A stretch of 64,000 nt of DNA from Streptomyces cyanogenus (GTDB lineage: Bacteria; Actinomycetota; Actinomycetes; Streptomycetales; Streptomycetaceae). The notes under the pieces were generated by a model. That model did no database searches, was not told where the DNA came from, and worked only from the letters and a program-made list of their open reading frames with translations. Position 1 is the stretch's first letter. Every line of letters begins with the position of its first letter. Of the stretch, positions 60,803-64,000 are shown in pieces. The DNA lies in assembly GCF_017526105.1 (NCBI RefSeq), contig NZ_CP071839.1, positions 1,918,501 through 1,982,500 on the forward strand, written 5' to 3'. The position numbers and the translations under genes are program-made.

Positions 60803-63397
60803 TCAGAGAGCGGTGGTCAGCCGCTCGCGCGGTGACGTGGTCGTGGGCGGCGCCGGGGCGCGCCGGCGGCGGACGGTGCTGACGGCGGTGAGCAGGGCGA
60901 GGGTGAGCAGCGAGGCGACCCCGACGGCCGTGCCCAGCCGCAGGCCGGGTGGGTGGAAGGTGCAGGTCAGGCTGGTGGCGGTGCCGTCGAGGGGCACGGC
61001 GATCAGGCCGTGGAAGTCACCGGCGGGACGCTCGGGGCCGTCCCCGGTGGCGCACCGCCAGCCGGCGATCCGGGGTGCCGCGACGACCGCGATGCCCTTG
61101 CTGCCGGCGGGCAGCCGGGCCCGCAGGGTGCCGTCGGAGACGGTCACGCGGGTGGCGCCGGTCGCCTTCAGCGCGGCGGCTGCGGTGTCCAGCCGGGCGG
61201 TGTCCAGGCAGCCGACGGCGCCGGGCGGGATGCGGCCGGGCCGGTCCGGGGCCAGCTCGATGCGCAGCCGCCCGGAGGCGGGGGCCGGGCCGAGCGGCTG
61301 CAGCGCGGCGCGGTTGCGCGGGAACACGAACCTGAACCGGGCCGATGCGGCGGCGCCGGCCAGCCGTGCGGTGCCGGAGAAGTGCGGGGCCCACAGGTGG
61401 ACCCGGGTGCCGGCCGGGCACCGGGCGGTGATCGTCGGCCGGGCCAGGGCGCTTCCGGTGCCGACGCGGCGGCCGGGGACCGGGCGCCCGCCGTCGTCGT
61501 GCACGGTGAAGCGGGGCACGGTGTAGACGCGGCTGCCCAGCAGCAGTTCCTGGTTGCGGTACGGCGACGGCCCGAACGGTGTTCTGCCGGGTGCGGCCCG
61601 GACGGTGACCAGGGGCGGTACCTCCCGCCGGGTGACGGTGACCGGTCCGCCGCCCGGGGGCACGTGCTTCTGGTGCGGGTCGGGCGGGGAGTGCACCCGG
61701 GCGCCGACCGAGAAGACGACGTCCGTGACGGCGTTGTCCAGGCTCTGCACGCTCCGGCCGCGCGAGGTCCAGCCGTCGCCCAGCGCGGTGAGGGTGCGAC
61801 TGAGCACGCCCGAGGTCAGGCTGCTGTAGTACTGGGCGCCCTCGCCGCCCACCAGCAGCGGGTCGTTGCCGACGGTCTGCTCGCGGCCGGGGTCGGTGCG
61901 GTACCGGGGCCAGCCGTCGGCCCCGGCGATCGCCGCCGCCTGCGTCTCCTGCCGCCGGCCCCAGGGCGCGTAGTCGTCCATGTGCGCGAGGCGCATCCGG
62001 GTGGCCACGGCGGAGGTGGCGGCGCCCTCGCCGGCCTGCACGGCGAGCAGGAGGACGACGGCCAGTCCGGCGAGCCGGGTGCGCTGCCCACCGGCGCGGG
62101 CCAGCAGGACGAGCCCCGCGAGGGCGCCCGCGAGGGCGGGCAGCAGCACCGGCCAGGTGTACCAGCCGACCAGCGTGCTGCGGCCGGCGGCGACGACGAT
62201 CAGCGCCAGCAGCACGGTCGCGGCGCCCAGCGCCCGCCGGCCGGGGACGCCGTACGCCAGGGCGTGCCAGGCGGCGATCACCAGCAGGCCGCACAGCACG
62301 AACGCCTGCCGGTAGGCGCTGCCCTGCGGGGTGGCGAAGGCGTGCCAGACCAGATGGGTGGGGCCCCACTGGAGGGAGAGGGCCACCGCGAGCACCAGCG
62401 CCGTCCAGCCGGTGCGGACCGGGACCGGGACCGCCCGGTGGAAGGGCAGCGCAAGGGCGAGGAGCAGGGCGGTGAGGCCGACGTAGAGGGCCGGGGAGCC
62501 GAAGCCGTAGGTCGCGGGCAGCAGCCGGGCTGCGACGTCCTCGGCGGGCACCGGGGTGAACTGCCGCACCCGGCCGGGGTAGGCGTGCCGGGTGCCGAAG
62601 TAGACGACGGTGACCAGCGGGGCGGCGAGGCCCACGCCGAGGACGGTGGTGAGGGCGGCGCGGCCGGCGGTGGCGAGCGCCTGCCGGCGCGGTGGGCGGG
62701 CGAGCAGCAGGCGCAGCAGCAGGACCAGGGCGGCGCCGAGGGTGGCCATGTAGGCGGTGTAGAAGTTGGCGGTCCAGACGAGGGCGACGATCAGGACCCC
62801 GGTCAGGCGGCGCCGGCGTCCGGCGAGCGCCCACTCTCCGACCAGGCACAGCAGCGGCAGGGTGATCAGGCCGTCGAGCCACATGGGGTTGTAGGAGGCG
62901 TCGGCCGTGCTCCAGCCGCACAGCGCGTACGAGGCGCCGAGCAGGCCCGCCGCCCACCAGCGTCCGGGGCGCAGCGTGAGCAGCAGCCAGGCCATGGCCG
63001 CTGCGGCGGTGGCGGTCTTCAGGAGGGTGACGGCGTAGACGGCGAGGTCGATCTCGTCGCGCGGGAAGAGGGCGACGAGCAGGGCGTAGGGGCTGCCGAG
63101 GTAGGTGCCGAGGTCGGGCAGGAAGGAAGCGCCGTAGCCCGACTGCCAGTTGACGAGGAGGCCGCCGTGGGCCCTGCCGTGCAGCAGGTCCCACAGGTGG
63201 GCGTGGAAGGGCACGTACTGGTTGCCGAGGTCGTTGACGCTGCGGGTGCGGGGGCCGAAGGGATGGCTGCGCGCCAGCACGTCACCGGCGCAGAAGGCGG
63301 TGATCGTGACGGCCGCGGCGAGCAGGGCGGCGGCCCGCCGCGGCGCATGGGGCGAGGTCGAGCGGTCCATGTGTCGGGAGGCCCCCAGCGAATTCAT
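60803..63397 (-). CDS. YfhO-family membrane protein, glycosyltransferase-like
   Basis: 864 residues with about 12-14 TM helices in the first 480, then an external domain of about 330 and a last TM (about 825-845). YfhO/GT-C marks are YVPFHAHLWDLLHGRAHGG with NDLGNQY before it, and WLDGLITLPLLCL. In Firmicutes YfhO-type proteins add sugars to lipoteichoic or other polymers with polyprenyl-phosphate donors. The context with GtrA and GT2 suggests the same flow. ATG 63397 is used; ATG 63370 is also possible. Confidence 0.82.
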   Translation of the reverse strand: MNSLGASRHMDRSTSPHAPRRAAALLAAAVTITAFCAGDVLARSHPFGPRTRSVNDLGNQYVPFHAHLWDLLHGRAHGGLLVNWQSGYGASFLPDLGTYLGSPYALLVALFPRDEIDLAVYAVTLLKTATAAAAMAWLLLTLRPGRWWAAGLLGASYALCGWSTADASYNPMWLDGLITLPLLCLVGEWALAGRRRRLTGVLIVALVWTANFYTAYMATLGAALVLLLRLLLARPPRRQALATAGRAALTTVLGVGLAAPLVTVVYFGTRHAYPGRVRQFTPVPAEDVAARLLPATYGFGSPALYVGLTALLLALALPFHRAVPVPVRTGWTALVLAVALSLQWGPTHLVWHAFATPQGSAYRQAFVLCGLLVIAAWHALAYGVPGRRALGAATVLLALIVVAAGRSTLVGWYTWPVLLPALAGALAGLVLLARAGGQRTRLAGLAVVLLLAVQAGEGAATSAVATRMRLAHMDDYAPWGRRQETQAAAIAGADGWPRYRTDPGREQTVGNDPLLVGGEGAQYYSSLTSGVLSRTLTALGDGWTSRGRSVQSLDNAVTDVVFSVGARVHSPPDPHQKHVPPGGGPVTVTRREVPPLVTVRAAPGRTPFGPSPYRNQELLLGSRVYTVPRFTVHDDGGRPVPGRRVGTGSALARPTITARCPAGTRVHLWAPHFSGTARLAGAAASARFRFVFPRNRAALQPLGPAPASGRLRIELAPDRPGRIPPGAVGCLDTARLDTAAAALKATGATRVTVSDGTLRARLPAGSKGIAVVAAPRIAGWRCATGDGPERPAGDFHGLIAVPLDGTATSLTCTFHPPGLRLGTAVGVASLLTLALLTAVSTVRRRRAPAPPTTTSPRERLTTAL

Positions 63398-63584
63398 TTC
63401 GTCTGTTTCGCCGACTTAGACGGGGCTTCTTTCCGCATGGTTGTGTGCTCACCAAAAAGTGGGGCGAGTTCCTCCGAATACGGGGAACATCGCATGAATT
63501 CCCGGATGCCCGGGAAAACAGCGGCTTTCCGAGAGGTGTTTTTTAGGTGAATCCCCTGACCGGCCGCACAGCCCGCGGCCGCGG

Positions 63585-64000
63585 CTACTTCTGCTTGATC
63601 CGCAGGAACGTGACGGAGTTCGCCGGGAAGGTGTACGTGAACTTCCGCGCGACTTGGGTCAGGGTGGACGTCCGCGGGGCGACGGCCGTGGACGTCTCGG
63701 TGTTGACCGCGTCCGGCGCGGCGGCGAGCGTGGTCGCCTCGGCCCTGGACGCGACCCGGGCAGCGCCGAGGTCGATGGCCGTACGGGCGGCGGCGGACCG
63801 GGCGTTGACGACCTTGACGATGAGCTCGCCGGTCTTCGCGTCGCGGGTGACGACCTGGCGGAACGGCTCGGCCGGCTTGTCGTCGGTGAAGCTGCCCCAC
63901 TCCTTGCCGTCGAGGGAGAGGGTGACCTGGCGGCCCCGCACCTTGATGTCGATGTCGTAGGCGCGGCCCGTGTCGATCGACCCGGCCTTGGAGATCAGCG
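63585..64000 (-). CDS. C-terminal end of a secreted glycoside hydrolase (partial)
   Basis: The last 138 codons of a gene that enters from the right edge. It opens with a jelly-roll-like strand pattern (YDIDIKVRGRQVTLSLDGKE, as in LamG-type domains) and ends with a beta domain (LIVKVVNARSAAARTAIDLG to YTFPANSVTFLRIKQK). The end is typical of the C-terminal domain of GH51 alpha-L-arabinofuranosidases. The catalytic part is outside the window, so the specificity is not provable here. Confidence 0.65.
   Translation of the reverse strand, partial: LISKAGSIDTGRAYDIDIKVRGRQVTLSLDGKEWGSFTDDKPAEPFRQVVTRDAKTGELIVKVVNARSAAARTAIDLGAARVASRAEATTLAAAPDAVNTETSTAVAPRTSTLTQVARKFTYTFPANSVTFLRIKQK

Overview
The window is a 64 kb piece of a high-GC actinobacterial chromosome, almost certainly Streptomyces. 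Third codon positions are strongly G/C, GTG and TTG starts are common, genes overlap by ATGA or GTGA, several starts look leaderless, and antisense shadow frames are long. The gene order (pabBC, tRNAs, kinase, cysG, bluB-cobT, cobL, metNIQ, glpQ, argH, argCJBDR) resembles, from memory, the SCO1540-SCO1580 part of S. coelicolor. No transposase, integrase, attachment site, CRISPR array or rRNA was seen.

Layout. 0-5 kb: the end of a CGNR regulator, small membrane proteins, a DsbA-like protein, a double-GNAT protein, the pabB-pabC pair for 4-aminobenzoate, and a tRNA-Gly/Cys/Val/Val/Val cluster. 5-11 kb: a zinc ribbon protein, a phosphotransferase-like protein, a membrane Ser/Thr kinase and a SpoU-type RNA methylase. 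10-17.5 kb: cobalamin genes, namely cysG/cobA, a giant BluB-CobT fusion with a repetitive N-terminus of about 930 residues, and cobL. 18-21.4 kb: a metNIQ methionine importer preceded by a Cys/Met-rich leader peptide and two competing hairpins. 21.8-32 kb: small membrane proteins, a short ECF-like sigma factor, glpQ with candidate PHO boxes, plsC, a Tat-exported multicopper oxidase, a DHA2 efflux pump with its TetR repressor, an aldo/keto reductase and a secreted lipase. 32-35 kb: argH and argG, the latter with ARG boxes over its promoter.

36.8-42.8 kb is the most unusual stretch: four tightly overlapping genes encoding a Cys-rich protein, a two-TM protein, a caspase-like protease, and a 1431-residue protein with a complete Hsp90-type ATPase site and C-terminal winged-helix-like repeats. 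It looks like a conflict or regulated cell death system. The caspase frame runs into the ATPase gene without its own stop. Just upstream, at 35.56-35.97 kb, is a pyridoxamine-phosphate-oxidase-like relic whose middle is inverted relative to its C-terminal part.

42.8-50 kb encodes a two-component system divergent from a flavin-based transmembrane electron transfer locus: two heme/FAD reductase plus FMN-binding protein pairs and an ApbE flavinyl transferase. 50-53 kb holds a His-rich small protein, an ABC exporter and an atypical kinase. 53-54.5 kb is a sigma/anti-sigma pair. 54.6-59.4 kb is the argCJBDR arginine operon with an ARG-box promoter. The right end has a GT2 glycosyltransferase, a GtrA-like flippase, a YfhO-family membrane protein and the C-terminus of a probable glycoside hydrolase.
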